DNA of 64,000 bases from Lunularia cruciata (Eukaryota > Streptophyta > Marchantiopsida > Lunulariales > Lunulariaceae). The notes under the pieces were generated by a model. It had not been told where the DNA came from and ran no database searches. It saw only the letters and a list, made by a program, of their open reading frames with translations. Shown one piece after another: positions 1-12,000 of this stretch. Every line of letters begins with the position of its first letter. Position 1 is the stretch's first letter. The stretch is taken from the NCBI GenBank assembly GCA_948567375.1, contig OX419756.1, positions 3,787,001 through 3,851,000 of the forward strand, read 5' to 3'. Both the position numbers and the translations under genes were made by a program.

Positions 1-1000
1 TAATATAAAGTGTCTTCTATAGCCTTGGGACAAACAAGGTGTAATCTACCACATTCGAATAATTTTCTTGGTATTGGGGGGAGAATGATATTCATTAGTT
101 GCAATGGAAATCCTATCAAATATATGACAAAATTGGTCCCTTCTATTAATGGTATTATTCATTCTTAGGTAGCCTCTCTCCTCAATTTGGTCTATATTCC
201 TTCTTGATTGTCTTTGCCATTGAACTCAATGTCCATCTTTCCTTTGGCTACTTCTTTTGTGGTTTCCCTTTGGTCTCCAATTATTTTCATTTAGGTGCTT
301 CCTCTTATTCTCCTAGGGGGATTTGCTTCTTGGGTGGGGCCATGAGGTTCCTTGGACCAAATTTGGGTTCTTCTTGTTGGTCCTTGATCATGTCTTCTTG
401 GTCTACACGCTATTCTTCTAAATTTGAGATCAAGAGTGCATCTTCATATTGCTCTTGCCACTTGGACTCCAATGGAGACTCACAGAAGGTAAATGTGTCT
501 TCTTCTTCTTCTTCTTGTTGATCTTCTCCTTTAGAGTCTTCTACTTCATCTTTCAAATACACATCTATGACCTAAGGATTCTTCTTGGGTTTCTTGGTTG
601 GATTTTGAGGCCTCAATGGGAACGATCTCTTCTTCTTGGTTATGGTAGTGATCCCTTCTTCATCCACCAACACAAACCTACCATTGCTTGCATATTTAGC
701 ATTGGTAATTTGATACTTCCATATGAGTGCCTTCCCTTTGGGTTGCAAGGTGAAGTACCCGAATGGATGATAGTGGCTTTGAACTTCTCGTACTCTTCTT
801 TAGCTGCTGTATTTGACACCATGTAGAACTGGATGGTAAATGGAGCTATGTATGTTGCGCTACCATATTTTTTAACTCTTTATGTATGCTCTTTGCTTGC
901 AAGTAGAACATATATGCCCAATTGATTGGCTCTCCTTGATACATATATTCAAAGAAGATTAGCTATTGTTGACATAGATCCTTTTCTTTGATCAAATTAG
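1..1000 (-). pseudogene. Degenerate retroelement-like coding sequence
   Basis: On the minus strand, long stretches read as protein-like sequence but switch frame. From about 980 to 720 one frame gives IAPFTIQFYMVSNTAAKEEY. From about 720 to 330 another gives a lysine/proline-rich then acidic segment (including KYASNGRFVLVDEEGI). From about 240 to 60 a third gives HIFDRISIATNEYHSPPQYQ. The charged, low-complexity composition resembles a Gag-like or accessory region of a retroelement, but no diagnostic motif (zinc knuckle, protease, reverse transcriptase) is visible. It lies just upstream of solo LTRs of one family, though no link is shown. The plus-strand ORFs here look like antisense shadows. 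The identity is a guess. Confidence 0.35.
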
Positions 1001-1234
1001 TTTCCTCACTACCTCTATAATTGCCCTTTTAAGTTGCATCCTTGTAATTACCTATCCTCCAACCATTGTTTTAAGTTTATTTCTTATTTAATGACTCCAA
1101 AATTTGGATGCTCATCTCTTTGCTTGTAGGTTCAAAATTTGCATCAAGTTTCATGTCTCCAAGTATGCCTACATCCTCACTAAGTACATCTTGCAAATTC
1201 TCCTTTGTCTAAGTATAGGAATTCCCTTGAAGAT

Positions 1235-1925
1235 TGTAATACCAAGAGCTAGCCATATGATCTAAATGTAAAATTTGGTTTGGTAACATCTAGAATGATG
1301 TTATACATGATGGTCAAAATAGATCAGATAGAAGTATCACCAAAAGAGTATTTCTACTAATAGAGCAGAAACCAAAATAGACTTGAGAACCTTAGAACCA
1401 ATAGCTAGACATATGATTTAAAGGTGAGAATTGGTTTGGTAACATCTGGAAGGATATTACACATGATGGACTAAATAGATCAAAAAGAGATATCACCAAA
1501 AGGGGACTTCTACTAAAAGAGTAGGAACCAAAATATGCTTAAAATCTTTGAAGGCAATTTTAGACACCTAAACAGATGAATTAGTCCTCAAAAATGTGCC
1601 GATGCCCTCTAATGGAGGAAAGGTTGGCATTCTCTCCCCCTTGGTTTGTCTTGTCGAGAGCTTTCCAATGGTACCTTATGTGATTCCAAGACTCCTACAA
1701 GAAGATTTCCTAAAAGATTCCCTTTGGTCAAAGCTTGTTTGACCAACCATATAGGACCTAAACTGACATGTCACCCATCCAAGTAAGTAATCCAAGGGTG
1801 GAGCTTGATGACATGTCACCTATTTGTGTGCCTAATCCTATGGTGGAGCTTCCTTGGAAGAGATCCTCTTTGTCTATATAATAAAGAGAAGGTGCTCCTT
1901 TGGGGCACCAACTGTTGAGTGTGTA
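1235..1925 (+). mobile_element. Solo LTR, family A, 3' truncated
   Basis: First of six copies of one LTR family in this window. It begins with the shared terminus TGTAATACCAAGAGCTAG and carries the shared promoter-like TATATAATAAAGAGAAGG at about 1875. The 3' end departs from the other copies shortly after the GGGGCA block, so the terminal GGAGTATTACA is missing. No internal retroelement domain is attached. The ORFs at 1758-1946 are accidental readings of this repeat. Confidence 0.72.
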
Positions 1926-1999
1926 GATGATCCCAAAATCATTCAACTCCCAATTCTTGAACTAGAAGGAAACATGCTTGCTCTAAACCAACTTACCCT

Positions 2000-3300
2000 T
2001 ATAATAAATTGACTATTTGTTCATTATTGGGTTACAAAAAATTGCTTCAAGGACATTTCTCATGGGTTTTTGAACAAACATCATGTTTCCTATTAGATGC
2101 ACAAGAAAAATGCACAACTCCAAAGGATTGTGAAAAATTATGAAGAACTACAAAATTTTGGATTGCTACTTGTGCCTTGGCTTTGAGATTGAAAAGTGTT
2201 GGCAAAAAATAAATTTTCTTTGAGTACACTTGATTTTATAGTTAGAATTCTTCAATCAGCAGTTTGTAGTCACTCTTCATACACGTGAACACTTTGGTAA
2301 ATGGTATGAATGGTCTTTGGAAATAGTTCTTTATCCAAGTGGTGATGCATTCAAATTTGTACGATCTTTGGATCCAAAAGTCCTTCTTACTTGAGTTCTT
2401 CACCTCGAACCACCCTTTGGACTTGACTCTTTTTGGATTCTTCCTTTGGAGTACCTTTGGATTTTTACTTGTTCTCTTCATACCATTTCATGTACAAGCA
2501 CATATTCAAAGAAAACTCAACTACAAGGTTTCCTTTCCTAAACAAACAATTATCCTATCATGTCTTTGTAGGAAAGAGAAAAACAATAAAAAGATAAATA
2601 TTGAAAAAAATATGGGCACCACAAGTATTCCTTCTTATCTCAAACTTCATAAAAGGTGTCCTACTATAGATAGTTATGCATTTTTTGAGTGCCAAGAAAG
2701 TACAAGGATTTTAGTGTTTTTTAGATGCTACCTTTGAAAAAGTGTTCTTTACATAGATAACCTTCCTCTTATAGGAGATTCATAAGTTACGTTTTGGTAT
2801 AGTCTACTCTAGTATAGCTTACTTACCTACCTATTTCATATGAATGATCTATCTGTTTCATATAATTCAATTTCTTTGACTTTTCTATCCCAATTGAGAG
2901 CTTTTAATAGAAAGATTACAAGAGTCTTTGGCAATATCATTAGACTAAGGACTTTTGAGTACGTGATAGTAGACTTAACCCAAAGACAAATATATGTATT
3001 GATTTATGGAAGAGAGGTACTTATAGTATCTAAAACCGTTGCTTCCTCTTCTTGTTTTGTGGATGCTAGTACCTTAGTATTGGACACATGCCTAGTGATT
3101 GAGGTGAAGGAGAGATCCTTTCCTCTTTGGGTATTATTTTATTACACAAGAAATAGTTTATTCTCCTAAGCATGAGATGATCTTCCATATGTTAGCTTCC
3201 AATTAGACTAGAGGTTTACAATTTCTTGATAGATAATAGTTCAAACAAGCTTTATATTCTCTTTCATTTGATTTATCTATTCATTGTGTTAGTATGTACA
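2000..3300. other. Unassigned sequence between two solo LTRs
   Basis: No gene can be supported. On the minus strand, 2480-2240 reads as a basic lysine-rich stretch that breaks into other frames, like the degenerate coding sequence at 1-1000. On the plus strand, 2840-3169 is an open frame of 109 codons with no recognisable motif. Both could be internal debris of an old retroelement. Confidence 0.3.
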
Positions 3301-3310
3301 TTTTTGTCTA

Positions 3311-3456
3311 TGCTCAAGCAAGAGTGTAGTATAATACCAAGAGCTAGACATATAATCTAGATGTGAAATTCAGTTTGATAACATGCTCAAGCAAGAGTGT
3401 AGTATAATACCAAGAGCTAGACATATAATCTAGATGTGAAATTCAGTTTGATAACA
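3311..3456. repeat. 73-bp tandem duplication across an LTR 5' junction
   Basis: Two essentially identical 73-bp units, 3311-3383 and 3384-3456, each beginning TGCTCAAGCAAGAGTG. The unit contains the host flank, the target-site copy TGTAG, and the first 54 bp of the solo LTR that starts at 3330. The duplication therefore arose after the LTR inserted. Confidence 0.9.
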
Positions 3457-4125
3457 TCTGGAATGATGTTATACATGATGGTCAAAATAGATAAGATAGA
3501 AGTATCACCAAAAGAGTACTTCTACTAATAGGGTAGAAACCAAAATAAACTTGAAAACCTTAGAATCAATAGCTAGATATATGATTTAAAGGTGAGAATT
3601 GGTTGGTAATATCTGGAAGGATGTTACACATGATGGACTAAATAGATCATAAAGAGGTATCACCAAAAGGGGACTTCTTCTAATAGAGTAGGAACTGAAA
3701 TATACCTGAAATCTTTAAAGGCAATTTTGGAGGCCTAAATGGATGTATTAGGCCTCAAAAATATGCAAACCTCCCCTTCATAAGGCAAATTTGTCAATTT
3801 TCCTTGGTTTGTCTCATCAAGAGCTTTCCAACGGTACTTCACCCACGTGATTATGAGATTCTTACAAGAAGATTCCCTAAAAGTCAAAGCTTGTTTGACC
3901 AACCAAATAGGACTAGGACCGACATGTCACCCATCCAAGTAAGTAATCCAAGTGTGGAGCTTGCTGGCATGCCACCTATCTGTGTGCCTAATCCTATGGT
4001 AGAGCTTCCTTGGAGGAGATCCTCTATGTCTATATAATAAAGAGAAGGTGCTCCTTCGGGGCATCGAAGGTTTGAGGGTGAAATTGTGTGTTTCTCTTTA
4101 GGTCTCCTATCCTTGGAGTATTACA
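3330..4125 (+). mobile_element. Solo LTR, family A, with TGTAG target-site duplication
   Basis: The copy starts TATAATACCAAG (terminal TG mutated to TA) and ends CCTTGGAGTATTACA. Flanks 3325-3329 and 4126-4130 are both TGTAG, a perfect 5-bp target-site duplication as left by LTR-retrotransposon integrases. A TATA-like box, TCTATATAATAAAGAG, sits near 4028. The 5' part contains the tandem duplication at 3311-3456. The 3' LTR end runs straight into the duplicated target, so no internal region remains: a solo LTR produced by LTR-LTR recombination. Confidence 0.87.
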
Positions 4126-4337
4126 TGTAGGCTCTTGAACCTTAGCTCAAACTTACATGAAGGTTTTTTAACTTATATAAGTTACTTTCTCTATGAGTAA
4201 GATTTTGCTTAAGTTTGTTCCACTTATCTACATCTTCATTTCTTACATATAAGTGAATATAATATTACCTTACATGTAGCAAAGATTCATATGACTCATT
4301 CTACTTTTGGAAGATAGAGGATCATTATCCATGTAGT

Positions 4338-4339
<2 letters not shown>

Positions 4340-4395
<56 letters not shown>
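4340..4395. repeat. (TA)n microsatellite
   Basis: Uninterrupted alternating TA of about 55 bp between two solo LTRs. It generates an artificial Tyr-Ile ORF. Confidence 0.97.
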
Positions 4396-4397
<2 letters not shown>

Positions 4398-4483
4398 TTA
4401 TTGTGGCACGATTGAGTAGATACTTCACTTTGAGGGAGCACTCATATGTGTTTATAGATGGCCTAAGTGAAAAGCGATGTTGA

Positions 4484-5075
4484 TGCAATACTCCAAGGAC
4501 AAGATAACTCTCCAAGGGAGATACAAGGGAGAAAACAAAAGCTTCACACTCAAAACTCCGATGCCCCAAAGGAGCACCTTCTCTTTATTATATAGCAAAG
4601 AAGATCCCTTCAAAGGAAGCTACACCTCGGATCAAGTACATGGATTGGTGACATATCAGCTAGCTCCACTCTTAGATTAGTTGCATGGATGGTGACAAGT
4701 CGGTCCTCGTCCTATCTAGTTGGTCAAATAGGTTTGACTAAAGGGAATCTTTAGAGAACCTTATTGTATGAAGCTCAAAATCATGTGTGAGGTACCATTG
4801 GAAAGTTCCCAATGAGATGAATCATGGGGAGAAAGGCTAGCTATTTTCACCAAAAACAAAAGAATCTTTTTATTTTTGAGGTCTAATTCATCCATTTAGG
4901 CTTCCAAAATAGGCTTGAAATTTTTGGACTATTTTATGCTTTTACTGTCTTAGTAGAAATATTTTTTTGGTAATACATTTATTAGATCTATCTAGCCTAT
5001 TGTATACATAATACTTCTAGATATTACAAAGTCAACTTTCACCTCTAGATAATATATCTAGCTATTGGCATTCCA
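4484..5075 (-). mobile_element. Solo LTR, family A, inverted
   Basis: Reverse-complement copy of the family. It starts TGCAATACTCCAAGGAC and ends near GGCATTCCA, both slightly mutated termini. It carries the GGAGCACCTTCTCTTTATTA block at about 4572. Flanks GTTGA (4479-4483) and CTTGA (5076-5080) match at four of five bases, consistent with an aged target-site duplication. No internal coding region is attached. Confidence 0.8.
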
Positions 5076-5079
5076 CTTG

Positions 5080-5640
5080 ATATCAAGTGATAATAGTGGA
5101 TTTTATGGTTATAAATATACCAGGTTATATATGGTTAAAGAGGATGATTATCCATCCTTTAAGTAAGCAACAACATAGTTTCAACAATCAAGAAAGTATA
5201 GTATAAGATATGCAACAAGGTAACATTTTTGGCCCTCTAGTCTTGGAGTAATATGGGATTATAAATTAAGCATTCAACATATATTTTCATTATGTGAGAG
5301 CTTATTGTACTAGATACTAGATGAGACTTTCACTTTCTTACTTTATAGCTTCTTTTAAATAAATAGTGTTCATTGTTTTTCAACCCACATCAACAATAGC
5401 ATTGGCTGGTACAACCAAACCAACACAATTGCACGAGTTGATAATTCTTGAAATGCTCGAGTAATATACAAATACTTTCACTTACATGATTCCGACATTG
5501 CGGGTATAGGCAAATTTCACTCCCTTCTAAATTCCAAGTGTTTGTACACTTAAGAAGTTTAGATAATCTTTTCATTCCAATGTTATCAAAGTTGAGCCCC
5601 ATTCTACCATAGAGCTATTTAAACCTTGATGGCGCCTCCC
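5080..5640. other. AT-rich spacer, nothing recognised
   Basis: No coding or structural signal is supported. Base composition changes sharply near 5.64 kb, from AT-rich repeat DNA to the more balanced composition that also holds the exons downstream. Confidence 0.5.
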
Positions 5641-8050
5641 CATCCTTCCTTCTTGTTATGCGTGTACCTTTCACTATGTCACAATCCTGCACTGTCGCTG
5701 GCAGAGTAAAATTCGAGGTCACCTTCAAGGACATTCCTTTACAAGAAAGCTTTTTATGCCTAGAGGCAAGACGGGAGATTTTTCGTGGTCGGGAGTTTGA
5801 ACTAGGGGATTGTCGCAGCTAAGCTTGTTTCAGTCGAATTTGTGATCCAATTGTCAGTGCTTCTGCGCCTATGACACGAACTTTGCATAGATCGGTGCAG
5901 AGTTTCGCACTGAGTTTTTCACTGAAAGCGTTAAATCGACACACTAACGAGCTGGATCTTTCTGGTTGATATGTTATTTGGAGGTGAACCGAAGGCAGAC
6001 CTCCGGAATGGGGACTGATAGTGCAGCAGATCGGCCTCATTGCAGATTGCGTTGACATCGTTGGTACCCGAAGCAAGTTCGACGGGTACTATCGCCAGTT
6101 CTTCCGTGTTCAGGTGAGACTTCGGAAGTTCTGCGTGCCATAGCTATAGGTGTCATGTATACTAGTTGTGCCTTGCGCAGACCATGGAGCAATTTTGACT
6201 CAGTGAAAGAAGGAGAGCTCGAAGGAATGCGCTGCTCGTGTGTTGTGGGCGAGGTCGAGCTTTTAGGACACTGATTGCTGTGGGACGATTTTGACGATTT
6301 ATTTATTCCGGTCAGAGCAGGAAGAGCAGAGCAGGAAGGAAGCAAGCCGTTGTTTGTCGAAGCGCAGCGGGAGGAGGTTCGAAGACAGGGTGTAGAATAT
6401 CTGGTGTGGACTTTGCTATATCGTTGGAGATTGGAGTAGAGGGAAGTTGAAAGCAGTGTGGCGGTTCCGTCGAACCTTTACGCATGTTAAGAAGGGCCAA
6501 AGTTGCCGAGTGTGCGACCTACCACCGGTGGTCTCGGAGACTTTAGAAAAATCCGTAGAGCAGAAGCTTGGGCCAATGCCTGGCAAGGCAAGTCCGCTTA
6601 AATGAAATTCAGCGTGATAAAATCACGACAATTGCAGAGGCGAACTGGAAGGATAGGGAACAGAGAACAGGACAAGTCGACGCCGCTGTTCAAAGCGAAG
6701 CTGGTGGTTGACATATACAGGACAGGACGGAACTTACTCTCACCAGTGGGAATAAGACAGTTTAGCTACAGCGAGTTATGGTCTTGGAGTTACTAGCCTG
6801 TATCTAGAAAATTACTTGTGGCCGAAACTTTCGACCCGGTTACAGCATGTTATGTCTACAATAATCCTGATGGTTTCCGAAAAGGTGAGTTTCCAACAGT
6901 GTCTCCTGGTTTGGGTGAGAAAGTGGAGCAAGTCATTCGTGGAACTCAACTGAATGCAATCTCAGACACTGATTTCACCATGATTTTCACGATTTTCAGA
7001 TAGAATTTTTCTCGCATTTTTCAGATGGAAAGCTGTTACCGGCGCGCATGATCCTCAGCAGGAGTTGGAAGTGAGGCTTCTGCCCCCGCTGATACAAGAG
7101 CTCCTGCAGGTATGTGTTTTTACCGGTTCTCCTCAACCGCTGCCGCAGGATTCAGTCCTTTACCTTTGAGTAGATCCTTTGTGAATTCTGTGACCTTTTC
7201 CTTAAAAAGCTGTAAGATTTAGAAAGGGTAGTACAAAGCTGACGTTGACGAAGCATCACTTCTATTCCTCTGTGAGATACAACATTCCCGTGTCTTTGCT
7301 TTATAGTTGGGAACCTTGTCTCTCTGTTTACTTATTTGCTTAGTCTGGTTTGAAATGCAGTTTTTCGGTCTTCAAGCTGTAAATTTCCTTTGCATGAACT
7401 GCACTGATGGAGCGATTGCATCATATAGCAGAGACGATTCATCTGCAAATCTTTGGGAACCTAACACTCTTTTTCCCTTTCCAGTGCCACCTTTAAAGCT
7501 CCCTGTCGACTTGGGCAAAACCATTGCTCGGCAGTACCGCATATTCACTAAAGGCGTTTGGAGTTGAGTGTCCCAAGTGCAGTCGGGACAATTGCAGGCT
7601 TAGGCCAGGTAATAAGTCCTTTTGCTTCCCCATGCGCATGTCGAACCATTCAGTTTGTCACAGTTTTATGTAGGATGTATTTACAAGCTTGCTATCTTCC
7701 TGTGTAGTGGAGTACTCTTAAGAGCGTCAATGAAAATATTCAGAAATTATGTTGTAATGATAGTCTGGACGGTATTCTTGGCCCAAACCGTAGTGTCCTA
7801 GATCTGCAAAATTACTGGAGAGGAAGTAGTTGCTCTTCACAAGGACTTTGTGCCTGATTTCGGACAACCATTTCTAAAGAATTCGGCACACTTAAAATTT
7901 TGGCTCTTGCTTATAAGCTGCCGAAGCCAAAAGAAGCAATCAGAAACTCAATCCGAGGTACATGAGAACTCCGCAATTACGAGTTCCTGTGTCAAGAACA
8001 GGAAGTTTCACAACTTCTTCATCTTATGTTTTTCTTACGATCTTTAAAAC
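5640..8050 (+). pseudogene. Unassigned plus-strand gene-like blocks, possibly frameshifted
   Basis: Several plus-strand blocks read like conserved exons. Examples: near 6340-6430 (KPLFVEAQREEVRRQGVEYL); 7026-7108, ending before a GTATGT donor (WKAVTGAHDPQQELEVRLLP); 7491-7550 after a TTTCCAG acceptor (LPVDLGKTIARQYRIF); 7553-7605 (AFGVECPKCSRDNCRLRPG, four cysteines); and 7805-7968 after a CTAG acceptor (ITGEEVVALHKDFVPDFGQ, then EFGTLKILALAYKLPKP to a TGA). The last pairs join smoothly only if one base is added or lost at about 7553 and 7879, suggesting frameshifts. Normal splicing could explain some of this. I do not recognise the family. It precedes the MBOAT gene on the same strand. Confidence 0.35.
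6128..6177. repeat. 50-bp repeat, copy 1
   Basis: Starts GTTCTGCGTGCCATAGCT and ends GTTGTGCCTTGCG. A second copy at 8891-8940 is the same length and differs only in a central block of about six bases. One copy lies in the unassigned gene-like region and the other about 90 bp upstream of the MBOAT start. Confidence 0.8.
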
Positions 8051-8700
8051 GCATGAGACGTTTTAGGTACTATAGAGACATGGTTCAATATCCAGACATA
8101 TTCCTATCGTTTAGATAGGCCATAATGACATGGCTTTATATTTTGGTTTCATCTTCGTAGTATAATGAAGTATAATATAGGTAAGAGGGTTCATCATGTG
8201 CAAGAAGTATATCCAGATTTTCGCCACCCTGTTAAGTACCCTTTTGTTCTCGCTTTGTGTTGCTCTGCTATTCAACTTCTTAGTACTCTCTTCTTTTAGC
8301 TATCTCAATGCAAAGCCAGATCAAGATCAACAGCGAGCTCAATGTCTCATGTGTCTTTACCTTGCTTTGCATCGCAGCATTATCCACAATCAAGTCATTT
8401 TGCCGGGGTCACAATCAAACGCATAGTATATTGCAACTGGACATAGGCAAAGTTAAGGTGATATGATATATTATAGGTAATATAAAACAAAGTTATACGG
8501 ACACGGGTCCTACTAGTCTTCCGATAATAGAATAGACTAGATGATGTCCGAGGCTTCGCCACTGGGTTCAAGTTAAGAATCTTGATGTCGCCACCAAATC
8601 ACCTCACACTGAGAAACAACGGAAAGGGAAAGGGAGACATATCCAGGTTATGTCAGGCTTGGGGGTTAGGTCGATCCAATGGCTTGGGGTTTTGGCTTGA
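8050..8700. other. Intergenic region upstream of the MBOAT gene
   Basis: No supported gene. A 76-codon plus-strand ORF at 8196-8426 has a hydrophobic N-terminal half, but also alternative equally plausible readings, and is not claimed as a gene. Confidence 0.4.
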
Positions 8701-8716
8701 AAAATAAATTTAGCGT

Positions 8717-8744
8717 TTAGGGTTTGATTTTTAGGGTTTAGGGT
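8717..8744 (+). promoter_or_regulatory. Telo-box-like TTTAGGG cluster upstream of the MBOAT gene
   Basis: One TTTAGGG unit at 8717-8723, then two consecutive units at 8731-8744, about 290 bp before the chosen MBOAT start. Telo-boxes (AAACCCTA) are known in promoters and 5' leaders of many plant housekeeping genes. A regulatory role here is inferred from position. It could equally be a short interstitial telomere scar. Confidence 0.45.
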
Positions 8745-8890
8745 AAATAAGAATTATTATATCAGAATCGAAAAGATAAAATTACTTCGCACATCTAGGA
8801 CTTCATATCTTTCGTTTGAGACTTTTCTGACGAAAAGTTATTGAAAAACCTAAGAGGAGTTGATTGTAATAGAAATCGTATTCTGTATTA

Positions 8891-8940
8891 GTTCTGCGTG
8901 CCATAGCTACAAGTTTCATGTATACTAGTTGTGCCTTGCG
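8891..8940. repeat. 50-bp repeat, copy 2
   Basis: Partner of 6128-6177. It sits in the probable 5' leader or proximal promoter of the MBOAT gene. Confidence 0.8.
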
Positions 8941-9032
8941 ATCTATCAAGCATAAGTGATCCTTTTGAATTCCTTGGTCTGTAAGCTGACAATCACCAAG
9001 TTCCACACCATTCCTGGTTCTGCTTAGGTTCA

Positions 9033-12000
9033 ATGGCCTCGTCTTCTGATAGCTTATCAAAAAGACCAGCCATCGCCGTTGTTGGTAGAACAGGGATGTG
9101 GCGTAAATTGGAGCTGACATTTCTCCTAGCATATGCCGGATGCTTTCTTCTGATGGTCCTTTCTAAGGGATTACTAGTCTCGAAAGGTCCGGTCCAAAAC
9201 CCCTTAACTCTTGTTGCACTTTGTCTTCAATAATCTGTCCTCTTTTACTGTTAAGGCTCAATAGGAGGGTAACATAATTCCATTTTAGCTTCAATTCATG
9301 GTGATGAATTTGCAGAATATGGAGGGGGAAGCAAGGGAAGGTGGTTATGGGGACTCAGACAAGGCTGGATCATGGACCAACAAGTGGTAAACGCAGTCCA
9401 CATCCTGCAGGGGTTCATGTAATTAGGGTGTTCTGTCCTCGCAGATATTTTTTTTGGCCCCGGAGTGGTCCTTGCAAGCTCAATGTCTGTACAAATATCA
9501 TTTCTTGTTTTGATTAATGTACATTTCTGTTCTGAGAAGATTGGATATGTTAAGTACCTGTTACTAGACTGCTAGCACGTCCAGAAACTTCAGTATTTAG
9601 AATGTGTGGCGTCCGGATCCTTGTCACTTTTACACCAGCTCTGGGCCAAGCACCGTGCTACCGGGATCTTTCACCTTGTAGGTCTGGATAGTGCTAGTCC
9701 GATGTAGAGGAGATTCAGAATCAGGTTGAGCTTAAAAAGATTCTGATGTGGCTGTTCAGAGTTTTGATACTATTCTGCCTCGAGAGTAATGTGCTTGTAA
9801 GTTCTTCTGAATCAAGACTGAGATGGCAGTTGATGTGGACAAACTATCGTGATTGGTGTTGATGGAAGTTGATCTCTTGCGTTCAACGCAGGATTTGTCT
9901 GACAGCCAATGGCGCAACTTTAGGTCAAATTTGCCTATACTGGCAGCTGTGATGGGGTTGTTCACCGCCACTGGTGAGGGTTTGAGATGGTTGTTTCAGC
10001 TGCGCCTTAAAGGAATGTCCTGGTTTTGGTTACTTCTGTCCCTGGTATATATAACTTATTTGCACGGAGCTAGGTAATTCTGATCCACTTTTTTGCTGTC
10101 ATCTCGTAGGAGTAGAAATTCGCTCGGAAGCTTCTTTCTGAGATACAATTTGAATGTGGTAGAGGCTCCAGCTAATCAGATGGGACGTATACTTAAGTGT
10201 CTCTACAACTTCTTAACGTTCTTTGGTAGAGTATAATTACATCGACCGAATCACGACTGGCCACTAGTATGCTGATCATGTTTTCCGGCTGATGTCGCAG
10301 TGTTCTCTTCGTTCTTACAATCGCTTTGGGCAATTACATTGTTGTGAAGGTAATCTACTAGTCTCCAGATCTTTCGATGAAAATTTACCTGTGAACTTTC
10401 TTAGCAAACCCGGTGTTATCATTGGTTTTATCTTTTGTAAGCTGTGCTATCTAACTGCTTTTAATGCATGAACTTTTAATGATTCTGGTGGAAACCAGGG
10501 CAGTTCTTTGGAGGGACATCTGTGTTGCCAGCATTACTGTGGGGATACAACCTCATTTTTCTGATATCAAACAGAGTATATGGAGGATACAAATTTTCCT
10601 CCTTCGGGTAAGTTATTTTCTTCCTGTCTGAGAAGATGACTTCTTTAACGAAGCATATGATTGACAAGGATCATGCCTTTTTGGTGGAAGCAAAAATGTG
10701 GTACATGGTTTATGAGCCTACACTCCTCCACTGTAGAAGCTCATTGTTCTCAATTATTCTGCGCAGGGAGCCCTGGGCATTCTTGGATAATTATAAAGGA
10801 GTTATGCGGTGGCACATCAGCTTCAACTTGGGTATGTAATTTTTATTTGGTCTCATGAATGCAGGCCTTATATATTTCCCGATTCTATTATTAAGCATTT
10901 CATTAAAGTCTAGTTTTTGCTTTGTATCTCCCAATTTCACTTTGTAGCAGGCTCTAGTATAACCATGAAATTTACGTTAGATTCTCGCATCACTAGGTTA
11001 TTAGTGAGTATGGTTTTTTGATGTTTGGCATGTACATAACGTATATGGACTTCCGATGAACTTTCAAGATGATGAGACAGATAGCTGATTTGTATGAACT
11101 CTGTTCTTCAAGCAATGTTGGGGCAAGTTGAGTTGTAAATTGCACCTAAGAAATGTGTTATTGCGAGCAGTCATGCTGCGGTTGGTGAGCTTTGGTTTCG
11201 ATCTCCACTGGGCTCGACTATCACGAGATCCTACCACCAACCTGGAGGTGAGGGACTGTTTTACCCAAGATTGTGTTGCTATTAGTTGTCGTGCTTCAAG
11301 TATAGTAATAGTTATGTTAGATGCTTGTGTAAGTTCAGGCACAGTTTTCTATCAATCTTAGGCGTAGATCCCTTGCAGTCGTATCGGAGCGGTGTATCGG
11401 AGCAGTATACGAGTTGTTATTAAATGTTGATAATTAGTTTTAATGAAGGGGGAAAATACATTGTTCTGAGGCAGAGGAGGTTTCTATGTGGGTGAGGAAG
11501 TTCCGTTTCAGGCGTTCTACTTACATTTTGGCTCTTATAGCAAGTCTCAAAGTAGGTCTCAAACAAGGTGGTGTTCGTCCTGGCTTAGGTGCTCACTGTG
11601 TCGCTCATATTGCAGAAGCATATGATGAACTGTAAAGTTTGTCAATCAGGTGGCTCTTGTTACCTGTCGCGTCAGTTCTAATCTCTCAGGCACACTAGTG
11701 ATCATCTAAACAGACATCTCTTTTAACTTTGGATGTTATTTCATCTTGAAGGATTGTATGACAGTCCTTTCCATTATAGGGCTCATTTCAATTCGTGTAT
11801 AGGTCACTCTCTTTGGTTGATCTCAATTACACGGTGTAAGAGTAAAATTCATGCTGACGATGTCTTATTAGTTTTCGTCTTGACGTCCAAGGAAAGCATG
11901 ACACGGTGCATCTTTATGGAAGACGTTGAAGTCAGTATTTTATGTTTGGTATCCTCGGTTAGGAGAAGATCTAAGCCATGTGTCAAATTGTGTCTACGAT

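Noticed and set aside
3804-4037. 77-codon ORF (and similar ORFs at 1758-1946, 21114-21446, 27333-27629)
   Set aside because: All fall inside copies of the same LTR. Their similarity to each other reflects the repeat, not a gene.
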